Positions 11,675 through 24,112 of a DNA stretch of 64,000 nucleotides are shown one piece after another. Source of the stretch: Anagrus nilaparvatae (Eukaryota; Arthropoda; Insecta; Hymenoptera; Mymaridae); the NCBI GenBank assembly GCA_022575985.1, contig JAKSXM010000132.1, positions 10,230,001 to 10,294,000 on the forward strand, written 5' to 3'. The notes beneath the pieces are model-generated. The model was not told where the DNA came from, searched no databases, and saw only the letters and a program-made list of their open reading frames with translations. How positions within the stretch are numbered: position 1 is the first letter of the stretch; every line of letters starts with the position of its first letter. The position numbers and the translations under genes were made by a program.

Positions 11675-14369
11675 TGCAATAAAAAAAATGGCCACAGATT
11701 TGAACTAAAAAAGTAACTACACTGAGGTATGGAGGTCTTTTAATTTAAATGTTTGTTTAAGATTCTTGAGATAACTCTCAAGTCATTTTACAGTATTTGA
11801 ATAACAGCCAAAATAATTCAGTTTACTTAGCAAAGATCGATGACAAAATTTATCAAAAGTCACTTAAAACACATATTAAAGTTTATAATCTGTAAACAAA
11901 AGTCTGTCTATAGAAAGCTTAAACACAAATATTTTGGTGTCGTGATTAAACTATCAAACAAAGAAATATGCAAATGTCTAATGAATTGTGTTTTAATAAA
12001 TACTTAGCATTTTTGTGTGAGATAATGTTAGAAATAAATAATACGTAAGACTGATATAGATCCATAATACTTTAAATTTTTAGAATTTTTTAGTTTTCGG
12101 ACCATATTTGCATTTCTTTCATATATATCAATTAATCTTTATAGAGAACCTAAATTTAAATGAGAATCTTATCATACGAACTTTCTCACTAATTATATTT
12201 TATGATTTTAATCAGTTCGCAAAAGATAGCAGGAATGAAATTACTGTTAAAAAATTCTAAAAATCAGTTTTTTTGGCTATTTTAGCAGTTCCATTTTGGA
12301 TTGATTTTTTTTTGTATCGATTTTGCTCAAAACTACCCTGAAATTCTTGACATTGACTATTATTTAAAAAAAAAAATTCTCTAAAAATTATAAATTTCAT
12401 ATTTTACTAAAAGTTTCCTAAATCTTCTCATCTATAAATTTAATTTCAAAGATTACTCATTATAAAAAAACTGCACAGATAAGCCATTTCTATCTGTTTT
12501 TTTTTTTTTTTTTTTTTTAATTTGAGTAAAAGGTTTTATAATTTTTTTTATTATTATTTATTATGATTTTCTTATTTCATCAAAATTTACGGTTCGGTTA
12601 ATATGCTTAAAATTTTTTCTATTAGTAAAATTAATAATATTTAAGCTGATTTAAATGTAATTTTTGACTTATTCAGAGTATAAAATTTTTATTATTCTTA
12701 TAATACATTTTCTAACCTAAAAAAATTGTTATACATTTATTGATATATTTTTGCTTTTTTTTAAAAAAGTACACATCAAATTTATTTACACTCAAAATGT
12801 TCATTTTATAATTTTTTTTTATATTATACAAAGTTTTAGTGGTTTTAACCCTGTACAATTTTTGCATACCACATTGTATGACATTTTTTTGTATAAATAT
12901 TTAAATATACTTAAATGTATGTTTACAGTTTCAATAAAATTTTTTTTAATTTAATTTTTTAATGTGAAAAATTTTTACATTCGACCTTGTTTACTCTGTG
13001 ATAAATTTTGGTTAATTTCGTTTTAACGTTTATATATTTCTAATAATTAATCTTATGCTACCCTTGGGAAACTGGTATTTAGAGATAAAATACTTCTGAG
13101 ACAAAACTTTGAAAATCCTAAAGTGGTATAAACTCTAAACAAAAAGGAAACTTGTTTCAGGCCATCCATGGAATTTACCCTATATTTTATGGGTCTTTTT
13201 AAGTAAAATAGTTCTAAAATTTCTGAACAGGTTTTTGGATCTGTTCGAATCAAAGGAAGAGATGAAAAATGTTCATAATTTGGATTTAGAAAATTAGAAT
13301 AATTTTGATTTAGGGACTTGAACGCTTTCATTTTTGGGAATAAGGAGCATTTGGGTTTAGCAAACTTAGATATGCCGCTCTGAACATAAAAATAATTCTT
13401 TTAAATTTTATTCACAAACTTCAATTTATATCTATGTTGTTTGGGTAGCTAAAAAAATTTATTAATATTTATAATAATAATAGATGGAACATTACAAAAG
13501 TTAATACAGTTATTCATATTAAAATTAAAAGAGTGTAATTCAAGAAAAAATAATTCAGAGATTGCAAACCAAATATAAGAAAATTTAAAAGTATAACAAA
13601 AATGAATTTAAATATGCTAAATTATAATAATTTAATTCACCTAGGAACTATCAATTCAAGTTTTTAACTTTTAAAAGTTAATTAAATATTTATAAAAAGT
13701 TTCAAAGTTATAAACAATTCTTGAATTTTTAACAGATTTTTAATATTAAAAACAAATTTATCCCTTTTCTATTTCTCCTCATTAGAAATCAATGATAATT
13801 CAAAGCCTAAAATTTTTTAAAATAATTATTTTTCTGAAAAGTACTTCAAAATTTTCTATAAATTATTTGCACACAAGCATTAAATTTTACACAATATATT
13901 TTTAAATTACTAAAATCCTCGACAATTTTAATAATTGAAGTAAACAAACTATAGCATATATTGTTGCAGTTCATAAATAAACTACCAGATATTTATATAA
14001 TTATAAGAACAAAAGATTTTATAAAATATATAACTAATATAAAATAACAATAGTTTGGATACGATATAAATATATATATATATATGTATATGATACTTAA
14101 AGTCAAAAACATTTCCTATAGATTTAACAATAGAAAATAATATATACTTACTATAATATATATTTGAAAATTTATTTGTACATGTTTAAGTGTTTGTGAG
14201 TTTGTACTTTTGTACCGATTGACATGAAAACGATGTTAAAATGTAGAAAAAAATGTGCAGGTGACATAGGCTACATTTCTGCACAGCTATCGTAGTTATT
14301 GAAAAATTTAATATTTTTGAAGTAAACTTCAAATTTTTTTTAAATTTTAGATTAATAATGAAATATCTG
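11675..14369. other. AT-rich intergenic DNA
   Basis: Homopolymer runs (T run near 12498) and (TA)n near 14070. A 92-codon open frame on the - strand (13331-13053) is unrecognised and likely chance. Confidence 0.45.
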
Positions 14370-15270
14370 AAGGGTATGAAAAAACGCTGCAAAATTATTG
14401 ACACTATAATAGTTCCTTAAGCAATGACAAAATATTCATAAAAATGAATAGGTGAAAATCTATTTATCAAAATATAATAAATAATATTAAAAACGCTGCC
14501 AAGTAATTGCAATCACATTGTTCCTCTATGAGGAAGCAAAAACTAAAAATGACCTTTACATTCATAAATTGTCATTTCGAATTCTCATGGAAAAAATTAG
14601 GTACCTATTACACTTGGCATTACATAAAAAAAAATTTTTAGAGCTAAAAATTTTCCAAAATTTAGGTATCAGGTCAAATAAATCCAGTAATAACTAATTT
14701 CCTGAAACTTGGACTACCAAAAAGAAATTAGGCATTACGTCCCAAAAGAAAAAAACGCTGCCAAGTAATTGGCACTATGGTTCCTCATTAAAACAATAAC
14801 AAAATATTTGAAAAATATTGCTGTTTTTTATACTTTTAATGCAAAAAATTTTGAGAAAAAAAATTTCAAAAAAATACGTACCTCGAGATTTTTTGGTGAA
14901 AAAAATTTTAAAAACAAAATTAGTTCTTAATACTATAATAGTTGTTAAATATCACTAGTTACAATCATACATACATACATACATACATACATACACACTC
15001 ACACACACACACACACATACAGACTTTTTTTAAAACTGGTTTTTTAGCTTCCTGAGGTCTCAAAACGTGCTTAAATACCAAAAATTCAGAAATCAAAATT
15101 TGATTTAAAACATTGGCTATAAATTTTTACCAAAATAACAATGCCTTATTCACTTTTTGATAAAAAAAATTTTTAAGCAAAAATTTTCCAAAATTTAGAT
15201 AACAGATCCAAAAAATTCAGTAATAATAAATTTTTTAAAAACTAGAACTTCCATTTAAAAAAATTATCTT
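14370..15270. repeat. Second copy of the AAAACGCTGCCAAGTAATTG repeat family with CATA/CA microsatellite
   Basis: Contains AACGCTGCCAAGTAATTG three times, GGTTCCTC, (CATA)n/(CA)n at 14967-15017, and the same GCTTCCTGAGGTCTCAAAAC segment that follows the microsatellite at 11025. Confidence 0.7.
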
Positions 15271-17118
15271 CCAATCAAGATAATTAGGTCGAAGGCTTAG
15301 GTCGAATAATTTCTGTCCACCACCAGATTTAATCTACGATTTTTTGGGTCGCTTATTTTGAATTTTGGGATCTTTTCTATGAAAAATTGGGCCTTTACTC
15401 TTAAATTAGCCAAATCTACCCCTAAAAATGAGTGTTTTTGATGTATTCAAACTTTGAGTGTCCAGATTTGGTCCATATAGGGTTTTTGGTTCGCTGAACA
15501 CGAATTTCGGGGACTTTTTAAGAAAAATTAATATTTCATCCTTAAATTAGAAAAAAATACAACTAAAGGGGTATTTTTGATCAATTTTATATTTTTGCAA
15601 ATTTAAGAGTGATCAGACTGAAATAAGCACGTTATAAATTTACATCAGAAAAACTAGAGCCTTCTCTTAAATTTAGTTACTTATAAATTATTACATAGTT
15701 ACAAATTTTTCTTATTATTTTTTTTTTCAGTTATTTGATTTTTAATGATTACGTGTAAGATCGATAAAGCTTTCTAAGTAAGCATGTATATATGCACTGT
15801 AATTCTATGGTATAATTTGTATGTATCGTAAAATTTCCAAATGTGTGTTATTATAAACATGTATAAGACAGTATAAATGTTTGAAAAGAAAATTTTACAT
15901 AAAGAGAATATTCTTGACGATGAAAGTGATTAATCATTTGTTATATAAAATGAAAGATAAAAAGAGATAGAATGAGAAATTCGTAGTTTACTCGAGTTTT
16001 GTTTAATTTATTAAAAGTATAGATGCAGCTATACGACTACAACTATAACTTGATATTATAATACGAAAGTATAACGAGGATTTGTGGATTTCGTGGTTAT
16101 ACTTTAAGGTTTTAAAGAGCTTTTGATGAATTTGGTAATTTTATATACATTTATATATTATATCAGATAAAGAGAAAAGCTTTGTTTTTACAAATGATAA
16201 GTGGTTTTTCCTTTTTCATTTTTTAACTTTTTCTATATTAAAATATTTATCTACATTAAATTATATTCAAACTTTCAAGTACTATCATTTTTTTATATTT
16301 ATTTTAGTTCATAATGTTAAATCAATTTTTTAATAACAAGATAACTTAAAATCAGATTAAATATTATATTTTAATCTAGAAAAATATAATTAACGTTAAG
16401 TTTTTAGTACATAAAAAAATTATACTTTAGTAGAGTTTTTTTTTATATAATCAACTTTTAAACTTTTATATTATATTCTAGTATATATGAGATAATCCTG
16501 TTTGAAATTAACGATTGTAAAGAATAAATCATGAATTCGTCACATATTATATTCTATTTTATATTTAAAATATGAATAATATTTAAGAGGTTTTAGGTTG
16601 CTGCGCTCGAAATTTCAAGTCGCGATCAAAAATTTGCTAATAAATTTAAAACTTTTGCGATTATTGATCATATTAAAAAATATTTGAAATTGAAATTTTA
16701 AATATACATAAAATTAGACCAGAAAATTAAATTATTAAAGTTTATGCACAAGTGTAAATATTCGTAATTGATAAATTATAAATGCAATCGACTGAATTAA
16801 CGTTTCACTTATAGGCTATGAAAATAATTTTTAAAAAGTTAACAAAAAAAAAAGATTTAATATCATCATATATTTTTATATTTATTTCTACATATATCAA
16901 GAAAAATGTTTTAAGCGCGTACTTAAAATTGCAAAAAAAAATCAGAAAAAAATCTATACAATCTTTTATATTAGACAACGTCTTATTTGTTAAACGTTTC
17001 TCTGCGTTTTATATTTTTGATTTTAAAAAAAATATAACTTATGAACTTACTTTTTGAATTTTTAAGAATAAATTGATTCCGTACTGCACTCTTTAAAAGA
17101 AAATTATTCAAAAATTGG
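15271..17118. other. AT-rich DNA with GGGTCGCT-type diverged repeats
   Basis: 15300-15610 contains two diverged ~145 bp units with TTTTTTGGGTCGCTTATTTT and TTTTTGGTTCGCTGAACACG. The rest is featureless. Confidence 0.4.
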
Positions 17119-17332
17119 ACCCCGCACAAAAGGATAGGAAATGGCCGTTCGGTCAAATTGGCTGAATTTTGGATATGTTATAGATTTCACCATTCTGAAC
17201 AAAAGTTTCAATGGGTACAAGGCTCAAAAGTCCCAACTTTGGCTGCTACGGAGCTTTCAAGCTCCAAAGCTCCATCATAACAAAATTGCTTAAAAACCTT
17301 TTTTCTTTTATTTTTAAAGTATATATTTAAAT

Positions 17333-17790
17333 TTTTGAGGTCGCTGATTTCGAATTTGATGTCAGATTGACAATATTATCAGTTGACAGCTGTCAATTAG
17401 CTGTCAAAACTGTAAATCACCATGTAAAACTTAATAGATTACCTGGTATTATGTTTTTGAGGTCACCGATTTCGAATTTGATATCAGATTGACAAGATTA
17501 TTAATTGACAGCTGTCAATTATTTGTAAAAACTCTAAAATATTGTAGAAAACTTTATAGATTAGCCCAGATTTATGTTTTTGAGATCGCTGGTTTCAAAT
17601 TTGATGTCAAATTAACATTATTGATAGTTGGCAGCTGTCAATTAACTTTCAAATAGCCAAAAAAAAATATAACAATAGATTTTAAAAAGATCTTATGTTT
17701 CTAATGTCATTTATTATCAATTTGTCATCGAATTGACAATGTTAACATCTGACAGCTGTCAATTAGCTACCAAATGCTAAAAAAAAGCTT
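17333..17790. repeat. ~119 bp tandem repeat, four units with TTGACAGCTGTCAA palindromes
   Basis: Four units each contain GAGGTCGCTGATTTCGAATT-like sequence followed by a 14 bp palindrome around CAGCTG (17393, 17505, 17628 variant, 17749 variant). Diverged inverted counterparts lie at about 24190-24830 in the opposite arm. Confidence 0.7.
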
Positions 17791-17828
17791 TACATCGAGG
17801 GTATTTTACGGGATTTGATGGATTTGAT

Positions 17829-17925
17829 GGATTTGCAAATCCATCAAATCCATTCAAATCCATTCAAATCCATTCAAATCCATTCAAATCCATTCAAATC
17901 CATTCAAATCCACTCAAATCCATAA
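17829..17925. repeat. 10 bp minisatellite (ATTCAAATCC)n, left copy
   Basis: About eight to nine head-to-tail copies of ATTCAAATCC with one variant (ACTCAAATCC). The matching array in the right half of the giant foldback is at about 24010-24110, with units varied to CATCAAATCC. Confidence 0.8.
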
Positions 17926-18185
17926 AAAACTATAAAAAACATTAAAATTCATTCATACTTCTAAAAATACTTTCAAATCTGATTTAAAATCCGTTTTATA
18001 GGCGTTTATGTAAAAGTTCTTACACTTGTACTCAATGTTCTTATCAAATAATTTAATTTAAAAAGGCGTATGATTACAAGCAGTAATTTCTCTTGTTCTC
18101 GCGCACGATCAATCTTACCCAAACCTCGCATCGCCTCGTTCTCAGTAACGATCTGGGTCTCACATATATAGTATTTTTTCTTACA

Positions 18186-18960
18186 GATATTTATTTATTT
18201 TAACTAATTTTATTTGTCAAAAATAGGAGCAAACGTAGATTTCTCGATATACTTATAGAATTATAAGATTTTTATTTTGCAAAAACATTTTTAATTAATT
18301 AACAATTGTTCTACAACCCACGTCATAAACTAATTTGTAAATTAATTAAAAAAAAAAAATTAAAAAATAGGTTCTTTCTTTTTAAAACAGGTTTTAAGAT
18401 TCTTATTTTATTTAGGGTACTTTTTTGAACCAATTAATAAGTATTTATTTATTTATTTATTTAATGGAAGTTAGTGCAGGCATTACCAATGCACGATTAC
18501 AATATTATACAATTTTAAATAAAAATGTGAAGCAGTAAAATTTGAAAATTTATAATAATAATAAATGCTTAAGTATAATCAAATTAAATATTATAACTTA
18601 ATACATCTGAGAGCTAAATTATTAGATTTTTTTAACCATTATGTTTTGAAAATCAAATCCTTGGGATCAAAAATTTGTGCACACATGAAGCAAATTTTAT
18701 AATCTAATTTTTTTAGTCCTGTAAAATATTAATTATTTATCGTTGTTTTAGTCTCTAATTGACCTGTATCTACTTAATAAAGCTCTGGTTTATTTAAACA
18801 ACAGTAATATTTATAAATATAATTCTTTTAATTTTTTATCAATGATAAATGATTCCGAGGTACTCGGTGTTTCTGCTGAAAAAATCTCCGAAAAAATTAA
18901 CTAAATAATCAAGGGTCTATCATCAAAAAAAGACACTTCAGAAATAGTATTTAATAAAAA
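18186..18960. repeat. Inner inverted-repeat arm, left
   Basis: Matches 21918-22690 in reverse complement with only scattered differences, including the GGTACTCGGTGTTTCTGC block (18860) and the TTAATGGAAGTTAGTGCAGG block (18463). Non-coding. Confidence 0.8.
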
Positions 18961-18962
18961 AA

Positions 18963-19740
18963 ATCACACGTCAGGCCTTACACTAGCGTAGCCTAAGGAA
19001 ATAGGCTATAATAAGAAACGACACGTCAAGCTTTACACTAGTGTAAGCTAAGCAAGTTGGCTATAATAATTAGCGACTCGTCAAGCCTTACACTAGCGTA
19101 ACCTAAGGAAGTAGGCTATAATAAGAAACGACACGTTAAGCCTTACAGTAGCGTAATCTAAGGAAGTAGGCTATAATAAAATAATGACACGTCAAGCCTT
19201 ACAGTAGCGTAACCTAAGGAAGTAGGTTATAATAAAATAACGACACGTCAAGCCTTACAGTAGCGTAACCTAAGAAAGTAGGCTATAATAAAAAACAACA
19301 CGTCAAGCCTTACAGTAACGTAACCTAAGGAAGTAGGCTATAATAAAATAACGACACGTCAAGCCTTACAGTAGCGTAACCTAAGGAAGTAGGCTATAAT
19401 AAAATAATGACACGTCAAGCCTTACAGTAGCGTAACCTAAGAAAGTAGGCTATAATAAAAAACAACACGTCAAGCCTTACAGTAACGTAACCTAAGGAAG
19501 TAGGCTATAATAAAATAACGACACGTCAAGCCTTACAGTAGCGTAACCTAAGGAAGTAGGCTATAATAAAATAATGACACGTCAAGCCTTACAGTAGCGT
19601 AACCTAAGAAAGTAGGCTATAATAAAAAACAACACGTCAAGCCTTACAGTAACGTAACCTAAGGAAGTAGGCTATAATAAAATAACGACACGTCAAGCCT
19701 TACACTAACATAACCTAAAGAAAAAGACTATAATAAAAAA
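18963..19740. repeat. ~56 bp tandem array (about 14 units), left arm, with higher-order pattern
   Basis: The unit reads CACGTCAAGCCTTACAGTAG, then CGTAACCTAAGGAAGTAGGC and TATAATAAAATAACGA. From about 19310 three unit variants (ending ACGA, ATGA, ACAA) recur in the same order about three times, giving a ~165 bp higher-order period. The array is part of the inner inverted pair. Confidence 0.85.
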
Positions 19741-21389
19741 CCGACACTAAAATTTAATGGAGATGAAGATAATTAAAAAACAAATCCATTGATCCCAAAC
19801 AATACCCAGGTTCCTGGTTAATTAAGAAAGAAATAAGCAACTCAAAATTTTTAAGGTTAAACACGCGTTCTTATGGGAGTTGATATGGTTTTACTTCGTA
19901 CTCATTCAATAACGAATCTTTTTAGATAAAATTGTATACACGTGTTATTTGACAAAAGTAGAAACTTTTCCAAGAAAAAAATACAATAGTTGCCGATCAA
20001 ATTATAAACACATAATTTTAGTCGTGGGCTCCTTTCAATAAAATGTTTTGTAAATAAAAAATTTTGTTCATACCACACTCATTATATAAGAAAATGCATT
20101 ATTATTAATAATAACTTCTAAATATTCGCATATCCATAAAATAATTAATATAATTTAATTAATTAGTTATACCCCCCTCTGATCACACCCTAAAATCTAC
20201 GGACCTAACACCGGGAGCCACCTTAAATATAATTTTCTCTGTTAAAAAATAACCTTTGAGTGAAGTGTAAGTCTGATGAAATAAAAAAATAAATCAATCT
20301 TTCAGCTCTAGTTGTAATTTCGGTTTTATTTGAATTATTATCGGTTACTTATATTTTTTGGGTCACTAAACACGAATATGATGTTTGTTTTTACTTAAAA
20401 TGCACCAGTTGCCCACATTCAATATCTTTAGGTAATTGATACGCATTCATCTTCTATTGTAGGGAATAAGAACAATTTAGGTAAAAACAAATGTCGTATT
20501 CGTGTTTAGTATAGAGCGTGTTTTAATTTTTTGTTTTCGAGATTTTTTTGCTCTCCCCACATTTGGATATTTTGGTCATAAAACCCCCCATCTTCAAGGA
20601 TTTTACTCGTACCACCGAGCACTTAAAGTTTCCCATTTAAATAACACGGGAATTTTGACTTTTTAGTTTTCTAATTTTTTAACATGCTTTAAAATTTTTT
20701 TAAACACTAGCCAGCAGATAGAAAATGATGTTTAGACATATAATATTAAAAAATGATCATTTTTATTTATTTTCAATAATACTTTTGTCCCTTCCTTTTT
20801 AAATCAATTTAATAATAAAAATATATAATACAGAAAATATAGTAAATTTAATAACTAGAGTGCAGATATAGTTGGGTATTTAAATTTAATATTAAATTTT
20901 GAAAAAGAAAATGTCTGAAATTTACTAAAATTTGTTTGTAGGAAACTCTGGAAATTCAGGGAATTTGGTTTGTAAAATTTAGTTGAAACACTAAAAAAGT
21001 ACTGGAAAATTTAAGAAAAATGGTCTGGAAAGTCAGGGAATTTTAAATCTTCAGTTCCGTGGCCACCCTGACTATACCATTGCATGAGGTTATGTTGGTG
21101 TAACTCTTGCGTGTGTGTGCGAAATTTTTGTCTCAATCTAATGCTTTCAAAAATTAAAAAAAAAAAACCACTAAATTTTTATTATTTTTGGACGTAATAC
21201 CAAATACTTTTCAATGAAAGTAATAATTTTAGAAAACTCGGTTTTAATAGATTTATTGGATCTGATAATTAATGATTTGAAAAATTTTTTATTAATTATT
21301 AACGTTTTTGTCATAAAAAAAACTCGAAAAAAACCGAGAAAAAAACTGACCTGATACTTAATTATTTGAAAAGTTTTGTCTCCAAAATT
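19741..21389. other. Loop of the giant foldback, no gene seen
   Basis: AT-rich spacer. It contains a smaller inverted repeat (ACTAAACACGAATATGATGT at 20363 versus its near complement ending about 20515) and a diverged ~157 bp family unit near 21180-21360. No coding frame of note. Confidence 0.5.
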
Positions 21390-21915
21390 TACGTTGTGTT
21401 GGTGTAAGGCTTGACGTGTGTTTTTTATTATAGCCTACTTCCTTAGGTTACGCTACTGTAAGGCTTGACGTGTCGTTTCTTATTATAGCCTACTTCCTTA
21501 GGTCACGCTACTGTAAGGCTTGACGTGTCGTTTATTATTATAGCCTACTTCCTTAGGTTACGCTAGTGTAAGGCTTGACGTGTCGTTTCTTATTATAGCT
21601 TACTTCCTTAAGTTACGCTACTGTAAGGCTTGACGTGTCGTTATTTTATTATAACCTACTTCCTTAGGTTACGCTACTGTAAGGCTTGACGTGTCATTAT
21701 TTTATTATAGCCTAATTCCTTAGGTTACGCTACTGTAAGGCTTGACGTGTCGTTATTTTATTATAACCTACTTCCTTAGGTTACGCTAGTGTAAGGCTTG
21801 ACGAGTCGCTAATTATTATAGTCAACTTGCTTAGGTTACACTAGTGTAAAGCTTGACGTGTCGTTTCTTATTATAGCCTATTTCCTTAGGCTACGCTAGT
21901 GTAAGGCCTGACGTG
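21390..21915. repeat. ~56 bp tandem array (about 9 units), right arm, inverted
   Basis: Reverse complement of the array at 18963-19740, with fewer units and no clear three-unit order. It is separated from the left array by a 1.65 kb loop. Confidence 0.85.
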
Positions 21916-21917
21916 TG

Positions 21918-22690
21918 ATTTTTTTTATTAAATACTATTTCTGAAGTGTCTTTTTTTGATGATAGACCCTTGATTATTTAGTTAATTTTTTCGGAGATTT
22001 TTTCAGCAGAAACACCGAGTACCTCGGAATCATTTATCATTGATAAAAAATTAAAAGAATTATATTTATAAATATTACTGTTGTTTAAATAAACCAGAAC
22101 TTTATTAAGTAGATACAGGTCAATTAGAGACTAAAACAACGATAAATAATTAATATTTTACAGGCCTAAAAAAATTAGATTATAAAATTTGCTTCATGTG
22201 TGCACAAATTTTTGATCCCAAGGATTTGATTTTCAAAGCATAATGGTTAAAAAAATCTAATAATTTAGCTCTCAGATGTATTAAGTTATAATATTTAATT
22301 TGATAATACTTAAACATTTATTATTATTATAAATTTTCAAATTTTACTGCTTCACATTTTTATTTAAAATTGTATAATATTGTAATCGTGCATTGGTAAT
22401 GCCTGCACTAACTTCCATTAAATAAATAAATAAATAAATACTTATTAATTGGATCAAAAAAGTACCCTAAATAAAATAAAAATCTTAAAACCTGTTTTAA
22501 AAAGAAAGAACCTATTTTTTAATTTTTTTTTTAAATTAATTTACAAATTAGTTTATGACGTGGGTTGTAGAATAATTGTTAATTAATTAAAAATGTTTTT
22601 GCAAAATAAAAATCTTATAATTCTATAAGTATATCGAGAAATCTACGTTTGCTCCTATTTTTGACAAATAAAATTAGTTAAAATAAATAA
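21918..22690. repeat. Inner inverted-repeat arm, right
   Basis: Complement of 18186-18960. Its outer end passes into an AAT microsatellite. Confidence 0.8.
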
Positions 22691-22727
22691 ATAAATTATT
22701 TAAATAAATAAAATTAATTATTTAATA

Positions 22728-22775
<48 letters not shown>

Positions 22776-22776
22776 C
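22690..22776. repeat. (AAT)n microsatellite
   Basis: About 15 uninterrupted AAT units at 22728-22775, preceded by AAATAAAT repeats. It could be the 3' tail of a - strand retroposed sequence formed by the GC-rich segment that follows. Confidence 0.8.
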
Positions 22777-23060
22777 CAAGTCCAAAACTAGCACCGCTTA
22801 CCCTATAAACCCTAAAAACGGCGCGTCCCCCACTTTTCCGCGCGTCGCTTAAAACTCTGGCTGAACTGCCGCGGAACTGTCTAAAACTTTAACGAACTCG
22901 CGCATTACAGTTTTTATAAAACTGCCACTGAACTGGCGCGGAACTCTTGCGCTGTCCACTGCTATGTACCCCTCGAGGGATTGGTTATTGCCCTCTTCCT
23001 TAAGTATAATAATTCCATGTTATTGCCCCAACTTTACTCGGGACTGCACGTAAAGGGGTT
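22777..23060. other. GC-rich island of unknown origin
   Basis: About 280 bp with GCGC, CCGCGG and CGCGCG runs (ACGGCGCGTCCCCC, GCCGCGGAACTG, GGCGCGGAACTC) in an otherwise very AT-rich region. It contains a GAACTG...CGGAACT motif repeated three times. No ORF or RNA fold was recognised. On the - strand it is followed by (ATT)n, as a retroposon 3' end would be. Confidence 0.5.
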
Positions 23061-23900
23061 AAGGCAGATAACAGCACTGTAGAATTTTAAGATCCTGATT
23101 TTTGTAATCAGCAACCCAAAACACATATATAATGTAAGTTTTAAGAGTCATTTAAGGTTTGTATTTAGATTGTCGCGAATAAGTCCTAGCCCTAACATGG
23201 GTAGGTTTTATCCCAGTATGAGCAGATAACAAACTTAGGACTTCGACACCCACATAAGCAACCCAAAAAACATATGTTGGTAATTTGAACCGTTACGAAC
23301 GATTATTCAAAGTTTACACTTAGACTATCGCGCAAAAGCCCTAAAAAGGGGGAACTTTTGCCCATTTTGAGCATATTACATAGCGATAGGATTTCAGTAC
23401 CCCGATTTTCGAAATTAGCGACCCAAAAAACATGTAAGACCGTACTTTGAGCGTTTATTCAAATTTTTTTGATAATTAGTTTATCAGCTTTTGCTCATTA
23501 TGGGCATACAATTCAACCTTAGGATTACGGGACCCTGATTTTCGTAATCAGCAGTCAAAAAGTATACAAGACAGTATTTAGAAAGGTTATTAGAAGGTTA
23601 TTTAAAGATTTTGCTTAGATTTTCGCAAAAAGGCCCTAAAATGGGCAGCTTCTGCCCATTATGGGCATTCCCCATAACCTGAGGATTTTGTAACTCTAAT
23701 TTTCGTAATCAGCTACCAAAAAAATATCAACAACGGTATTTTGAACTGTTATTTTATATTCATGCTCAGATTAATTATCGCACAAAAGCCCTAGCATGGT
23801 CAGTTTTTTGACTATTATGGTCGGACAACACAACTTTGGGGCTTTGCAATGCCGGGACTCATGATCAAAAACATAAAACACATACAAAGAATGTAATCTT
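23061..23900. repeat. ~155 bp tandem repeat, about six diverged units
   Basis: Phrases ATTTTCGTAATCAGC.ACCC, CAAAAGCCCTA and TTTTGCCCATTATGGGCA recur at about 23104, 23260, 23416, 23545, 23707 and 23860. The array is present only in the right half of the giant foldback. Confidence 0.7.
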
Positions 23901-24009
23901 CATTTATGGAGTGTAAAAAACATATTGCGTTGGACGCTTACTATAATATAATGCGTAATTACAATTTTAAGGTTTTTCCTTGGATTTGAGTGGATTTGCA
24001 AATCCCAAA

Positions 24010-24112
24010 TGCATTCAAATAAATTAAAAACCATTCAAATCCATTCAAATCCATTCAAATCCCATTCACATCCCATCAAATCCCATCAAATCCCATCAAA
24101 TCCCTTCAAATC
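24010..24112. repeat. 10 bp minisatellite, right copy
   Basis: Repeats of ATTCAAATCC, then CATCAAATCC. The array is flanked by GGATTTGCAAATCC palindromic segments, as at the left array. Confidence 0.75.

Noticed and set aside
13053..13331. 92-codon - strand ORF
   Set aside because: Better composition than most but no recognisable domain, no splice context and no second copy.
18963..19740. CRISPR-like direct repeat array
   Set aside because: The whole ~56 bp unit repeats without unique spacers and it is mirrored in an inverted arm; this is a eukaryotic satellite inside a foldback.
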